A DNA stretch of 12,911 bases. It comes from JBKBYG01 sp046313435. GTDB taxonomy: Bacteria; Pseudomonadota; Alphaproteobacteria; Rickettsiales; Arcanibacteraceae. The stretch lies in NCBI GenBank assembly GCA_046313435.1, contig JBKBYG010000039.1, forward strand, positions 1-12,911, in the 5' to 3' direction. Shown here one piece after another: positions 1 through 7,306 of this stretch. The position numbers and the translations under genes were made by a program. The first letter of the stretch is position 1, and every line of letters starts with the position of its first letter. The notes beneath the pieces were generated by a model, which searched no databases, was not told the DNA's origin, and worked only from the letters and a program-made list of their open reading frames with translations.

Positions 1-1
1 G

Positions 2-610
2 CTTACAAATAATCGTATTTGGAAACAGAGGTTAGTTGATGTCGGTATTGTTACTAAAGATCAAGCTTTAGATTGGGGTTTTAGTGGGCCAATGCTGAGA
101 GGATCAGGAGTGGTATGGGATTTAAGAAAATTTGAGCCATATGATGTTTATTCGGAAATGGATTTTGATATACCGATTGGGAAAAATGGGGATTGTTATG
201 ACAGGTATTTAATTCGTGTTGAAGAAATATATCAATCTTTAAGGATTATTAAACAATGCTTAGAAAAAATGCCTCAAGGTCCAGTAAAAACCTTAGATAG
301 AAAGATAGCTCCCCCAAAAAGGTCAGAAATGAAAAATTCTATGGAAGCATTAATTCATCATTTCAAATTATATACAGAAGGTTATAAAGTACCTAAAGGA
401 GAGGTTTATATGCCTGTAGAAGCACCTAAAGGTGAATTTGGTGTTTACTTGGTTGCAGATGGTACAAATAAACCCTATCGATGCAGAATAAAAGCCCCAG
501 GTTTTGCACATTTGCAAGGGCTTGATTTTATGGCAAAAGGCCATTTGCTTGCAGATGTGGTAACAATAATAGGCAGCTTGGACGTAGTATTTGGAGAAAT
601 AGATAGATGA
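2..610 (+). CDS. nuoD: NADH-quinone oxidoreductase subunit D (NuoD), 3' part only
   Basis: The reading frame is open from the left edge, giving the C-terminal 202 residues of NuoD, the 49-kDa-type subunit of complex I that helps form the quinone-binding pocket at the junction of the peripheral and membrane arms. Recognisable family blocks are LTNNRIWKQR at the edge, WGFSGPMLRGSG, the GKNGDCYDRYL block, MEALIHHFKLYTEG, EAPKGEFGVYLVADG and the terminal IGSLDVVFGEIDR. The first in-frame ATG at 92 is internal, because conserved NuoD sequence continues upstream of it. The N-terminal half, including the quinone-site histidine loop, lies outside the window. NuoD is separate from NuoC here as far as can be seen, unlike the fused E. 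coli NuoCD. The stop overlaps the nuoE start in an ATGA (607-610). The identification is very secure. Confidence 0.97.
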   Translation, partial: LTNNRIWKQRLVDVGIVTKDQALDWGFSGPMLRGSGVVWDLRKFEPYDVYSEMDFDIPIGKNGDCYDRYLIRVEEIYQSLRIIKQCLEKMPQGPVKTLDRKIAPPKRSEMKNSMEALIHHFKLYTEGYKVPKGEVYMPVEAPKGEFGVYLVADGTNKPYRCRIKAPGFAHLQGLDFMAKGHLLADVVTIIGSLDVVFGEIDR

Positions 611-1194
611 ATGTGAATAATTTTGAAGAAAACTCAGTAGTTGATAATGAAAGCTTTAAATTTACAGAAGAAAATTATTCTAAAATTAGAAAGCTAATTT
701 CTAAATATCCAGAAGGCAAGCAGCGTAGTGCGATTATAGCTACACTTGATTTAGCCCAAAGACAAAATAATGGATATCTAACTAGAGCTGCTATGGATGA
801 AGTTGCTGAAATTCTTTCACTTGCGCCAATAAGAGTGTATGAGATAGCAACATTTTATACTATGTTTAACTTAAAACCCGTGGGTAAGAATTTTATTCAA
901 ATTTGTACTACAACGCCTTGTTGGTTAAGAGGTTCTGATGAAATTGTGGAGGCGTGTAAAAAAGAATTAGAAGTTTCCGAGAGAGAAGTTACAAAAGATG
1001 GTAAGTTTTCTTATATAGAAGTGGAATGTTTAGGAGCTTGTGCTAATGCTCCTGTGGTTCAAATTAATGATGATTATTATGAAGATTTAACAGCAGAAGC
1101 AATGACTAAAATAATAGATGAGTTGAGAGAAGATAAACAAGTTAAAATAGGCTCTCAAACTGGTAGAACTTGTTCAGCTCCAATAAAGAAATAA
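607..1194 (+). CDS. nuoE: NADH-quinone oxidoreductase subunit E (NuoE), 24-kDa [2Fe-2S] subunit
   Basis: This 195-residue protein is the thioredoxin-fold subunit carrying the [2Fe-2S] cluster N1a in the NADH-dehydrogenase module, next to NuoF. The four ligands are visible as Cys100 and Cys105 (CTTTPCWLRG) and Cys141 and Cys145 (CLGACANAP). The helical N-terminal domain contains the usual YPEGKQRSA and EIATFYTMF blocks (about residues 34-88). The tail (about 180-193, with GSQTGR and a Cys) resembles the C-terminal extension common in alphaproteobacterial and mitochondrial homologues. The start ATG at 607 overlaps the nuoD stop by 4 bases and has GGAGA at 593-597 upstream, consistent with translational coupling. 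Length is normal for the family. Three A residues separate its stop from nuoF. Confidence 0.97.
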   Translation: MNVNNFEENSVVDNESFKFTEENYSKIRKLISKYPEGKQRSAIIATLDLAQRQNNGYLTRAAMDEVAEILSLAPIRVYEIATFYTMFNLKPVGKNFIQICTTTPCWLRGSDEIVEACKKELEVSEREVTKDGKFSYIEVECLGACANAPVVQINDDYYEDLTAEAMTKIIDELREDKQVKIGSQTGRTCSAPIKK

Positions 1195-1197
1195 AAA

Positions 1198-2487
1198 ATG
1201 TTACAAGAAAAAGATAGAATTTTTACTAATTTACATGGATACGAAGAAGCTACGTTAGATGCTGCAAAAAAGCGAGGCGATTGGGATAATACTAAGGATA
1301 TTCTTGCTAAAGGCAGAGAGTGGATTATTGAAGAAGTAAAAAAATCAGGACTTCGAGGGAGAGGTGGCGCAGGCTTTTCAACCGGGCTCAAATGGTCATT
1401 CATGCCTAAATCTTCACCTCTCCCGCATTATTTAGTGGTTAATGCAGATGAAAGTGAACCAGGAGCTTGTAAAGATAGAGAAATCATAAGAAATGATCCA
1501 CATAAATTAGTAGAAGGATGTTTAATTGCTAGTTTCGCAATAGGTGCAAATAGCTGCTATATATACATAAGGGGTGAGTTTTATAATGAAGCAAAAGCTC
1601 TTCAGAAAGCAATAGATGAAGCGTATGAGGCAGGATTAATAGGAAAAAATGCTTGTGGCTCTGGATATGATTTTAATTTATACTTACACAGAGGTGCTGG
1701 TGCATATATTTGTGGAGAAGAAACAGCTTTAATTGAAAGTTTAGAAGGCAAAAAAGGAATGCCAAGGTTAAAGCCACCTTTCCCTGCTGGGGTCGGTCTT
1801 TATGGATGTCCTACTACAGTAAATAATGTTGAGTCAATATCAGTGGTACCAACAATAATCAGAAGAGGATCTGAATGGTTTGCTTCAATTGGAAAGCCAA
1901 ATAATACAGGTACTAAAATTTTCAGTATTTCGGGTCATGTAAATAATCCGTGTAATATTGAAGAAGCAATGGGAATTCCTATGCGCGAACTTATTGAAAA
2001 ATATGCAGGAGGCGTGCGTGGGGGATGGGATAATCTACTTGCAGTAATACCTGGTGGTGCATCAGTTCCTTTGCTTCCAAAAAATATTTGTGATGATATA
2101 ACAATGGATTTCGATAGTTTACGTGCTGCAAGATCAGGTTTAGGTACTGCAAGTGTAATTGTAATGGATAAATCAACTGATTTAATATATGCTATCGCAA
2201 GACTAAGCAAATTTTATATGCATGAATCATGCGGGCAATGTACTCCGTGTAGAGAAGGTACAGGCTGGATGTGGCGAGTAATGATGCGAATGGTAAAAGG
2301 TGAGGCAGAAATAAACGAAATTGACCTTTTAGAAGAAGTTAGTAGGCAAGTTGAAGGTCACACAATATGTGCTCTAGGAGATGCAGCAGCATGGCCTATT
2401 CAAGGATTAATAAGGCATTTTAGACCAATGCTAGAAGATAGGATTAAACAATATAAGGAAAAATATCATGCAACAACCGATCGTTAA
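1198..2487 (+). CDS. nuoF: NADH-quinone oxidoreductase subunit F (NuoF), FMN/NADH-binding 51-kDa subunit
   Basis: This 429-residue protein is the NADH-oxidising subunit. It takes hydride from NADH onto FMN and passes electrons to the [4Fe-4S] cluster N3. Visible elements in order are the glycine-rich nucleotide-binding stretch GLRGRGGAGFSTGLKW (51-66), NADESEPG (82-89), the FMN-site block GAGAYICGEETALIESLEG (166-184) and the N3 ligands Cys345, Cys348 and Cys351 (SCGQCTPCREGTGW) with Cys391 (HTICALGD). Length is typical of alphaproteobacterial NuoF. The start ATG at 1198 has only an A-rich leader and no clear Shine-Dalgarno sequence, so re-initiation after nuoE is likely. The last 20 bases, including the stop, overlap the start of the small ORF at 2468. 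Confidence 0.98.
   Translation: MLQEKDRIFTNLHGYEEATLDAAKKRGDWDNTKDILAKGREWIIEEVKKSGLRGRGGAGFSTGLKWSFMPKSSPLPHYLVVNADESEPGACKDREIIRNDPHKLVEGCLIASFAIGANSCYIYIRGEFYNEAKALQKAIDEAYEAGLIGKNACGSGYDFNLYLHRGAGAYICGEETALIESLEGKKGMPRLKPPFPAGVGLYGCPTTVNNVESISVVPTIIRRGSEWFASIGKPNNTGTKIFSISGHVNNPCNIEEAMGIPMRELIEKYAGGVRGGWDNLLAVIPGGASVPLLPKNICDDITMDFDSLRAARSGLGTASVIVMDKSTDLIYAIARLSKFYMHESCGQCTPCREGTGWMWRVMMRMVKGEAEINEIDLLEEVSRQVEGHTICALGDAAAWPIQGLIRHFRPMLEDRIKQYKEKYHATTDR
2455..2460 (+). promoter_or_regulatory. Ribosome binding site for the small ORF inside the 3' end of nuoF
   Basis: AAGGAA lies 7 bases before the ATG at 2468, within the nuoF coding sequence. It is one of the better Shine-Dalgarno matches in the window. 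It supports the overlapping ATG as the real start of the 103-residue protein rather than a chance upstream extension. Confidence 0.6.
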
Positions 2488-2779
2488 AATTGAAGCTGCC
2501 GATGGTCAAATATATTTGTTTAAAGATAGGATTACTATAGCACGAAAAGGTATTTGGGCGATGTTATCACACGGAATTAAACCTAGTAAAGATATTGTAT
2601 TAAAGAATATTATTAGCGTGGATTTCCAGCCAGCAGGTTTTAATCAAGGAGTGTTTTATTTAAATTGTATAGGATCAAATGATAAAAAAGAATATACACT
2701 CAAATTCAATAAAAAATTAAATGAACAATTTTCAGATTTAAAAGAAAAGATTTTTGAATTAACAAATAATTCTAATTAG
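2468..2779 (+). CDS. Small protein with a bacterial PH-like (DUF4429-type) domain, embedded between nuoF and nuoG
   Basis: This 103-residue protein is not a recognised complex I subunit. It has no signal peptide, membrane segment or cysteine cluster (a single Cys at 67), so a soluble cytoplasmic protein is predicted. The pattern is mostly short beta-strand blocks (YLFKDRITIARKG at 16-28, KDIVLKNIISVDFQPAGF at 41-58, GVFYLNCIGS at 61-70, YTLKFNKK at 76-83) followed by one amphipathic C-terminal helix (about 84-98, NEQFSDLKEKIFEL). This is the layout of bacterial pleckstrin-homology-like domains, and the wording (RKG, then I..I.SV.F.PAG, then KFNKK.NEQF..L) recalls DUF4429-type sequences; that match is from memory and unverified. 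It overlaps nuoF by 20 bases, has its own ribosome binding site, and ends 4 bases before nuoG, so it is co-translated with the NADH module. Function is unknown; a role in complex I assembly or regulation is only an inference from position. Confidence 0.8.
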   Translation: MQQPIVKIEAADGQIYLFKDRITIARKGIWAMLSHGIKPSKDIVLKNIISVDFQPAGFNQGVFYLNCIGSNDKKEYTLKFNKKLNEQFSDLKEKIFELTNNSN

Positions 2780-2783
2780 GCTT

Positions 2784-4833
2784 ATGGTTAAATTAACGAT
2801 TGATGGAAAAGAAATAGAAGTTCAAAATGGTTTGACAGTTATTCAAGCCTGTGAAATTGCTGGCATTGAAATACCAAGATTTTGCTATCACGAAAAGCTA
2901 TCGATTGCAGGAAATTGTCGTATGTGTTTAGTAGAGATGGAAAAATCTCCAAAGCCTATAGCATCCTGTGCTATGCCTGCTACTGAAGGAATGGTGATTC
3001 ATACGAACACACCTTTAGTGAAAAAAGCCCGAGAAGGTGTAATGGAGTTCCTTTTAATAAATCACCCTTTGGATTGTCCAATATGTGATCAAGGAGGAGA
3101 ATGTGATCTCCAAGATCAAGCGATGGCTTATGGAAGAGGACATAATAGATTTCACGAGAATAAAAGGTCAGTAAAAGATAAATATATGGGTCCCTTAATT
3201 GAAACTCATATGACAAGATGCATACATTGTACAAGATGTATTAGATTTGCTACCCAAATTGCTGGTGTTGAAGAATTAGGAGCCACTGGCAGAGGCGAGC
3301 ATATGGAGGTGGGGACATATGTAGAAAAAACAATTACCTCTGAATTATCAGGGAATATGATTGATATTTGCCCTGTAGGGGCTCTCACTTCTAAACCGTA
3401 TGCATTTCATGCAAGACCTTGGGAGCTTAAAAAAACAGAATCAATTGATGTACTTGATGCAGTCGGTAGCAATATTAGAGTGGATTCAAGAGGGCTCGAA
3501 GTGATGAGAATATTACCTAGCCAAAATGATGATATAAATGAAGAATGGATATCTGACAAAACTAGGTTTGCTTATGATGGGCTGAAAGTGCAGCGCCTTG
3601 ATCAGCCAATGATTAAGAAAGAAGGTAAATTTATTCGCACTTCATGGGACGAAGCAATGCGATTCGTAACTGCAAAACTAAAATCAACTCCCGCAGAAAA
3701 AATTGCTGCTATAGCTGGTGATTTAGTAGATGCAGAAAGCATGTATGTTTTAAAAAATTTATTAAATAAACTAGGTTCAAAAAACTACGAATGTAGACAA
3801 GATGGTATGAAACTCAAGGCTGAGAATAGATCATCATATTTATTTAATACTAGTATAAAATCTATTGAAAATGCTGACCTATGTTTACTTGTTGGCGCAG
3901 ACCCTAGATATGAGGCAACAATAATAAATGCTAGGCTTCGTAAAAGATACCTGATGGATAAATTTAAAATAGCAAATATTGGGCCAGATTTAGATTTGAC
4001 TTATCCTGTAACTGAANNNNNNNNNNGAATTAGGCAATGATATTGCAATATTGAATGAAATATTCAATGGTAATCATGAATTTGCTAAAGAAATTGAGAA
4101 TGCTAAAAATCCAATGATTGTAATTGGAACCTCAGTTTTAAATAGGGAAGATACAGATAATATTTTGAAACTTATTAACCAAATTTGTAAGAAGTATAAG
4201 ATAATTAGGGAAGATTGGAATGGATACAATATCCTTCATAAAGTAGCAAGCAGAGTTGCGGGCTTAGACCTAAAATTTACTATGGGTGATAAAAATATTA
4301 ATGATATATTTAATAAAATTCAAAATAAAGAAGTAGAAGTAGTATATCTCCTTGCTGCAGATGAAATAGATATGAATAATTTAGGTGAAGCATTTGTTAT
4401 ATATCAAGGTCATCACGGAGATAAAGGAGCGCATAGAGCAGATGTAATATTTCCAGGAGCTGCTTATACTGAAAAAAATGCTATATATGTTAATTTAGAA
4501 GGACGCATCCAGAAGACAATGCTTGCTGTTCCACCTCCAGGTGAAGCACGCGAAGATTGGAAAATAGTTAAAGAACTAGCTAATTATTTAACTGTTGAAT
4601 TACCATATAATAGTCTGAGCGAAGTAAGAAAAAAAATGGCTGAGGAATATAAGAGTTTTCAAGGAACTGATGAAACAGTTTTAGAAGAATGGAATTATCA
4701 AGGAGAAACAGTAATATTAGATTCCTCGAAAATAATATTTGCTAACTTTAATTATTATATGACAGATCCAATATCCAGGTGTTCTAAAATTATGGCTGAT
4801 TGCAGTAACTTAAAAAATAAAAAGGTTGCTTAG
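2784..4833 (+). CDS. nuoG: NADH-quinone oxidoreductase subunit G (NuoG), 75-kDa Fe-S subunit, interrupted by an assembly gap
   Basis: NuoG is the largest peripheral-arm subunit and carries electrons from NuoF towards NuoI. The first 411 residues show the ferredoxin-like [2Fe-2S] N1b ligands Cys34, Cys45, Cys48 and Cys62; the His94-Cys98-Cys101-Cys107 ligands of N5; and Cys146-Cys149-Cys152 with Cys196 for N4. A molybdopterin-oxidoreductase-like domain follows. No additional CxxC group for an N7 cluster is present, as in mitochondrial-type homologues. Ten N at 4017-4026 shift the frame: the upstream part reads in the frame of 2784, the downstream part in the frame beginning GAA at 4027 (ELGNDIAIL), continuing through HGDKGAHRADVIFPGAAY to the stop TAG at 4831-4833. 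Total length is about 679 residues if nothing is missing, normal for alphaproteobacteria. The ATG at 4051 is internal. The stop abuts the nuoH ATG. Confidence 0.95.
4017..4026. other. Assembly gap (10 N) inside nuoG
   Basis: Ten consecutive undetermined bases. The protein before the gap ends ...DLTYPVTE and after it begins ELGNDIAIL. Related NuoG proteins run from the DLTY block to an LG(N/D/T) block with no extra residues, so the gap is probably a scaffolding placeholder. The GAA just before the Ns and the GAA just after them may be the same codon present on both contig ends. This is a sequence-quality feature, not a biological frameshift. Confidence 0.95.
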
Positions 4834-5841
4834 ATGATAGATGCAAAGTTAGTTAACGAATATATTATACCTCTCTTGTTTATAGTGGGTAAAATATTAC
4901 TAATTATAGTGCCAATCATTATAATAGTTGCTTATCTGACTTATGCCGAAAGAAAAGTAATAGCAGCTATTCAGCTTAGGAGAGGCCCAAATGTAACAGG
5001 GCCGTTTGGATTACTTCAGCCTATAGCAGATGCTATAAAATTAATGTTTAAAGAGCTAATAATACCTAGTCAATCAAATAAAATAATATTTTTAATCGCT
5101 CCTATGATTACATTTGTTTTAAGTTTGATTGGATGGGCTGTGATACCTTTTGATGAAGGCTTAGTATTAGCAGATATTAATGTAGGAATATTGTATTTAT
5201 TAGCTATGTCTTCACTTGGTGTATATGGCATAATAATGGCAGGATGGGCAAGTAATTCAAAATACGCTTTTCTTGGTGCTATACGTTCTTCTGCGCAAAT
5301 GATATCTTATGAAGTATCAATTGGGCTCGTAATAATTACTGTACTGTTAGTTTCAGGATCATTAAATATAAGTGATATAGTAAAAGCGCAAATTGATATG
5401 AAATGGTATATGCAATTATTGCTAATACCAATGATGGTAATATTTTTCATTTCATGCCTTGCTGAAACAAATAGACTTCCTTTTGATTTGCCAGAGGCTG
5501 AAGCCGAGCTTGTAGCTGGTTATAATGTAGAATACTCATCCATGACATTTGCAATGTTTTTTCTAGGAGAATATGCAAATATGATTCTAACAAGTGCAAT
5601 GACAACAATTTTGTTTTTAGGTGGGTGGTTACCTCCTTTTAATCTTGAAATATTGAAATTTATACCTGGAATTATCTGGTTTGCTTTAAAAATATCAATT
5701 TTACTATTTTGTTTTCTTTGGATTAGGGCAACTTTTCCTAGATATAGATATGATCAATTAATGTATCTAGGATGGAAAATATTTCTACCATTTTCATTAA
5801 TATGGGTAATAGTTATTTCAGCTGTGGTAACTTTTGTATAA
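4834..5841 (+). CDS. nuoH: NADH-quinone oxidoreductase subunit H (NuoH), ND1-type membrane subunit
   Basis: This 335-residue integral membrane protein (eight transmembrane helices in the family) connects the quinone cavity to the proton-pumping arm. The most diagnostic stretches are AERKVIAAIQLRRGPN (38-53) with GPFGLLQPIADAIKL (56-70), the RSSAQMISYE block (151-160), and the acidic loop starting ETNRLPFDLPEAEAELVAGY (211-230) that lines the quinone path and the E-channel. Hydrophobic helices alternate with these loops across the whole length, and length agrees with the family. The ATG follows the nuoG stop with no intervening base, so translation probably depends on termination of nuoG. No truncation or odd residue is seen. 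Confidence 0.98.
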   Translation: MIDAKLVNEYIIPLLFIVGKILLIIVPIIIIVAYLTYAERKVIAAIQLRRGPNVTGPFGLLQPIADAIKLMFKELIIPSQSNKIIFLIAPMITFVLSLIGWAVIPFDEGLVLADINVGILYLLAMSSLGVYGIIMAGWASNSKYAFLGAIRSSAQMISYEVSIGLVIITVLLVSGSLNISDIVKAQIDMKWYMQLLLIPMMVIFFISCLAETNRLPFDLPEAEAELVAGYNVEYSSMTFAMFFLGEYANMILTSAMTTILFLGGWLPPFNLEILKFIPGIIWFALKISILLFCFLWIRATFPRYRYDQLMYLGWKIFLPFSLIWVIVISAVVTFV

Positions 5842-5844
5842 GTT

Positions 5845-5850
5845 AGGAAG
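5845..5850 (+). promoter_or_regulatory. Shine-Dalgarno site for nuoI
   Basis: AGGAAG sits 5 bases before the nuoI ATG at 5856, in the 14-base gap after nuoH. It is a clear ribosome binding site in an operon where many starts have only weak ones, and it fixes the nuoI start. Confidence 0.6.
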
Positions 5851-5855
5851 TAAAC

Positions 5856-6344
5856 ATGAAATTATTTAATAAAACTGCAAATTCTTTTCTTTTGCTTGAG
5901 CTTCTATCAGGAATGTGGCTTACGCTTAAATATATGTTTAAAAAGCCAGTTACAATAAATTACCCATACGAAAAAGGAGCTGTAAGTCCAAGGTTTAGAG
6001 GTGAGCATGCTTTAAGAAGATATCCAAATGGTGAAGAGCGTTGTATTGCATGTAAGTTATGTGAAGCTGTATGTCCGGCGCAAGCAATTACAATTGAAGC
6101 TGAATCTAGAGAGGATGGCTCACGTAGAACAACGCGCTATGATATTGATATGACTAAATGTATCTATTGTGGCTTATGCCAAGAGGCGTGCCCAGTTGAT
6201 GCAATAGTTGAAGGGCCAAATTTCGAGTTTTCTACAGAAACTCATGCAGAGCTTTTATATGATAAAAGTAAATTACTCGAAAATGGCGAAAGATGGGAAA
6301 AAGAACTTGCTGCAAATATTGCAAAAGATTCAGTATATAAATAA
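5856..6344 (+). CDS. nuoI: NADH-quinone oxidoreductase subunit I (NuoI), 23-kDa 2x[4Fe-4S] ferredoxin-type subunit
   Basis: This 162-residue protein carries clusters N6a and N6b, which hand electrons from NuoG to NuoB near the quinone site. Two classical ferredoxin motifs are intact: Cys63, Cys66, Cys69, Cys73 (CIACKLCEAVCP) and Cys102, Cys105, Cys108, Cys112 (CIYCGLCQEACP). In this arrangement the fourth cysteine of each motif usually ligates the other cluster. The N-terminal amphipathic/hydrophobic stretch (about residues 10-28) is the usual membrane-surface anchor, and the family block PRFRGEHALRRYPNGEERC (45-63) precedes the first motif. Length is standard for alphaproteobacteria. It is followed by an 18-base spacer, the longest gap between genes in the window, in which no hairpin or promoter is evident. 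Confidence 0.98.
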   Translation: MKLFNKTANSFLLLELLSGMWLTLKYMFKKPVTINYPYEKGAVSPRFRGEHALRRYPNGEERCIACKLCEAVCPAQAITIEAESREDGSRRTTRYDIDMTKCIYCGLCQEACPVDAIVEGPNFEFSTETHAELLYDKSKLLENGERWEKELAANIAKDSVYK

Positions 6345-6362
6345 TTTTATGTAAGATATATT

Positions 6363-6986
6363 ATGATTATTGCTACTTGTTTATTTTATTTATTTTCAAT
6401 ATTAGCAATCATTGGTGCACTCACTGTTATATCAGTGAAAAACCCTGTGCATTCAGTTTTAGCTCTTATACTAACTTTTTTTAGTAGTGCGGGATTGTTT
6501 CTGTTAATGGGTGCTGAGTTTATAGCTATGGTTTTAATCATAGTGTATGTAGGAGCAGTTGCAGTATTATTTCTGTTTGTAGTAATGATGCTTAATATTA
6601 ACCTTGCTAAGATGAAAGAAAATTATATTAAGTATTTACCCTTTGCTTTTCCTATTATACTTGTTCTTATAACAGATTTTTACTTGCTATTTAAAACTGC
6701 TACATTTCAATCATTTAGCTATATAAAACCTACTATTCCTATCAGTGCTTCTGTAACTAATACTCATGCAATCGGAAAAGTTCTATATACTAATTATATC
6801 TATCCTTTTCAAATATCGGGATTAATATTGCTTGTTGCAATGATAAGTTCTATAGTACTCACATTAAGAAGAAGAGAAGGTATAAAAAAACAAAATATTT
6901 ATAGACAACTTGATAGAAATAAAGAAAATTCTATGGAAGTAGTTAAAGTTGATATAAAAATTTTAGGAGAAAAAAATGCAGATTGA
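6363..6986 (+). CDS. nuoJ: NADH-quinone oxidoreductase subunit J (NuoJ), ND6-type membrane subunit
   Basis: This 207-residue membrane protein (five transmembrane helices in the family) sits beside NuoK and NuoH in the membrane arm. The conserved core is the NPVHSVLALILTFFSSAGLFLL region (27-48) and the helix with glycine and Val/Leu repeats EFIAMVLIIVYVGAVAVLF (52-70), which corresponds to the pi-bulge helix whose rotation is thought to couple quinone chemistry to pumping. The fifth helix is at about 149-168. After it comes a charged, Lys/Glu-rich cytosolic tail (169-207) of the kind that varies freely in this family. The ATG at 6363 has only a weak ribosome binding site. The last 11 bases overlap nuoK in another frame. 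Confidence 0.95.
   Translation: MIIATCLFYLFSILAIIGALTVISVKNPVHSVLALILTFFSSAGLFLLMGAEFIAMVLIIVYVGAVAVLFLFVVMMLNINLAKMKENYIKYLPFAFPIILVLITDFYLLFKTATFQSFSYIKPTIPISASVTNTHAIGKVLYTNYIYPFQISGLILLVAMISSIVLTLRRREGIKKQNIYRQLDRNKENSMEVVKVDIKILGEKNAD
6965..6970 (+). promoter_or_regulatory. Shine-Dalgarno site for nuoK inside nuoJ
   Basis: AGGAGA lies 5 bases before the ATG at 6976 and within the nuoJ coding sequence. This strong site decides the nuoK start and explains how nuoK can start 11 bases before nuoJ ends. Confidence 0.7.
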
Positions 6987-7302
6987 ATTATATACAGATA
7001 TAGGCTTAATACATTATTTAAGTGTAAGTTCAATAATATTTGTTTTAGGTATAGCTGGTATTTTTTTAAATAGAAAAAATGTTATTATAATTCTTATGTC
7101 AATAGAATTAATATTATTATCAATCAATATTAATTTCGTTACATTTTCAACTTATCTACAAGATTTAGTAGGTCAAATTTTTAGTTTATTTATATTAACA
7201 GTCGCTGCTGCAGAATCAGCAATAGGCTTAGCAATTTTAGTTGTTTATTATAGAAATAGAAAAACAATTGAAGTAGAAGAAATAAGTCATTTAAGAGGCT
7301 GA
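6976..7302 (+). CDS. nuoK: NADH-quinone oxidoreductase subunit K (NuoK), ND4L-type membrane subunit
   Basis: This 108-residue, three-helix membrane protein forms part of the proton path between the E-channel and NuoN. The two membrane-embedded glutamates essential in E. coli NuoK (Glu36 and Glu72) correspond to Glu44 in MSIELILLSINI and Glu80 in TVAAAESAIGLAI, and both are present. The GIFLNRKNVIIILMS block (28-42) is the other family signature. The protein is a few residues longer at the N-terminus than the usual form of about 101 residues, but the strong ribosome binding site at 6965-6970 supports the ATG used. It ends 4 bases before nuoL. Confidence 0.97.
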   Translation: MQIELYTDIGLIHYLSVSSIIFVLGIAGIFLNRKNVIIILMSIELILLSININFVTFSTYLQDLVGQIFSLFILTVAAAESAIGLAILVVYYRNRKTIEVEEISHLRG

Positions 7303-7306
7303 AATT

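Noticed and set aside
92..610. The ATG at 92 as the start of a short NuoD
   Set aside because: The same frame is open to the left edge and encodes conserved NuoD residues, so the gene starts outside the window.
1155..1403. Reverse-strand open frame of 82 codons across the nuoE-nuoF junction
   Set aside because: It lies fully opposite two well-conserved genes and has no recognisable domain. The same applies to the other reverse-strand frames of 60-91 codons at 1935-2210, 2980-3234, 3206-3388, 8671-8910, 9221-9415, 10131-10316 and 11718-11903.
3440..4016. A possible additional [4Fe-4S] cluster N7 in NuoG
   Set aside because: No CxxCxxxC group is present after residue 196; only isolated cysteines occur. 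The N1b, N4 and N5 ligands account for all clustered cysteines.
4051..4833. An apparent separate 260-codon gene beginning at the ATG at 4051
   Set aside because: The frame is open back to 4027 and encodes NuoG sequence (ELGNDIAIL) before that ATG. It is the C-terminal part of nuoG cut off by the run of Ns.
6345..6362. The 18-base nuoI-nuoJ spacer as a site for an internal promoter or terminator
   Set aside because: It is plain A+T-rich sequence with no inverted repeat and no convincing -35/-10 pair, and it is too short for either.
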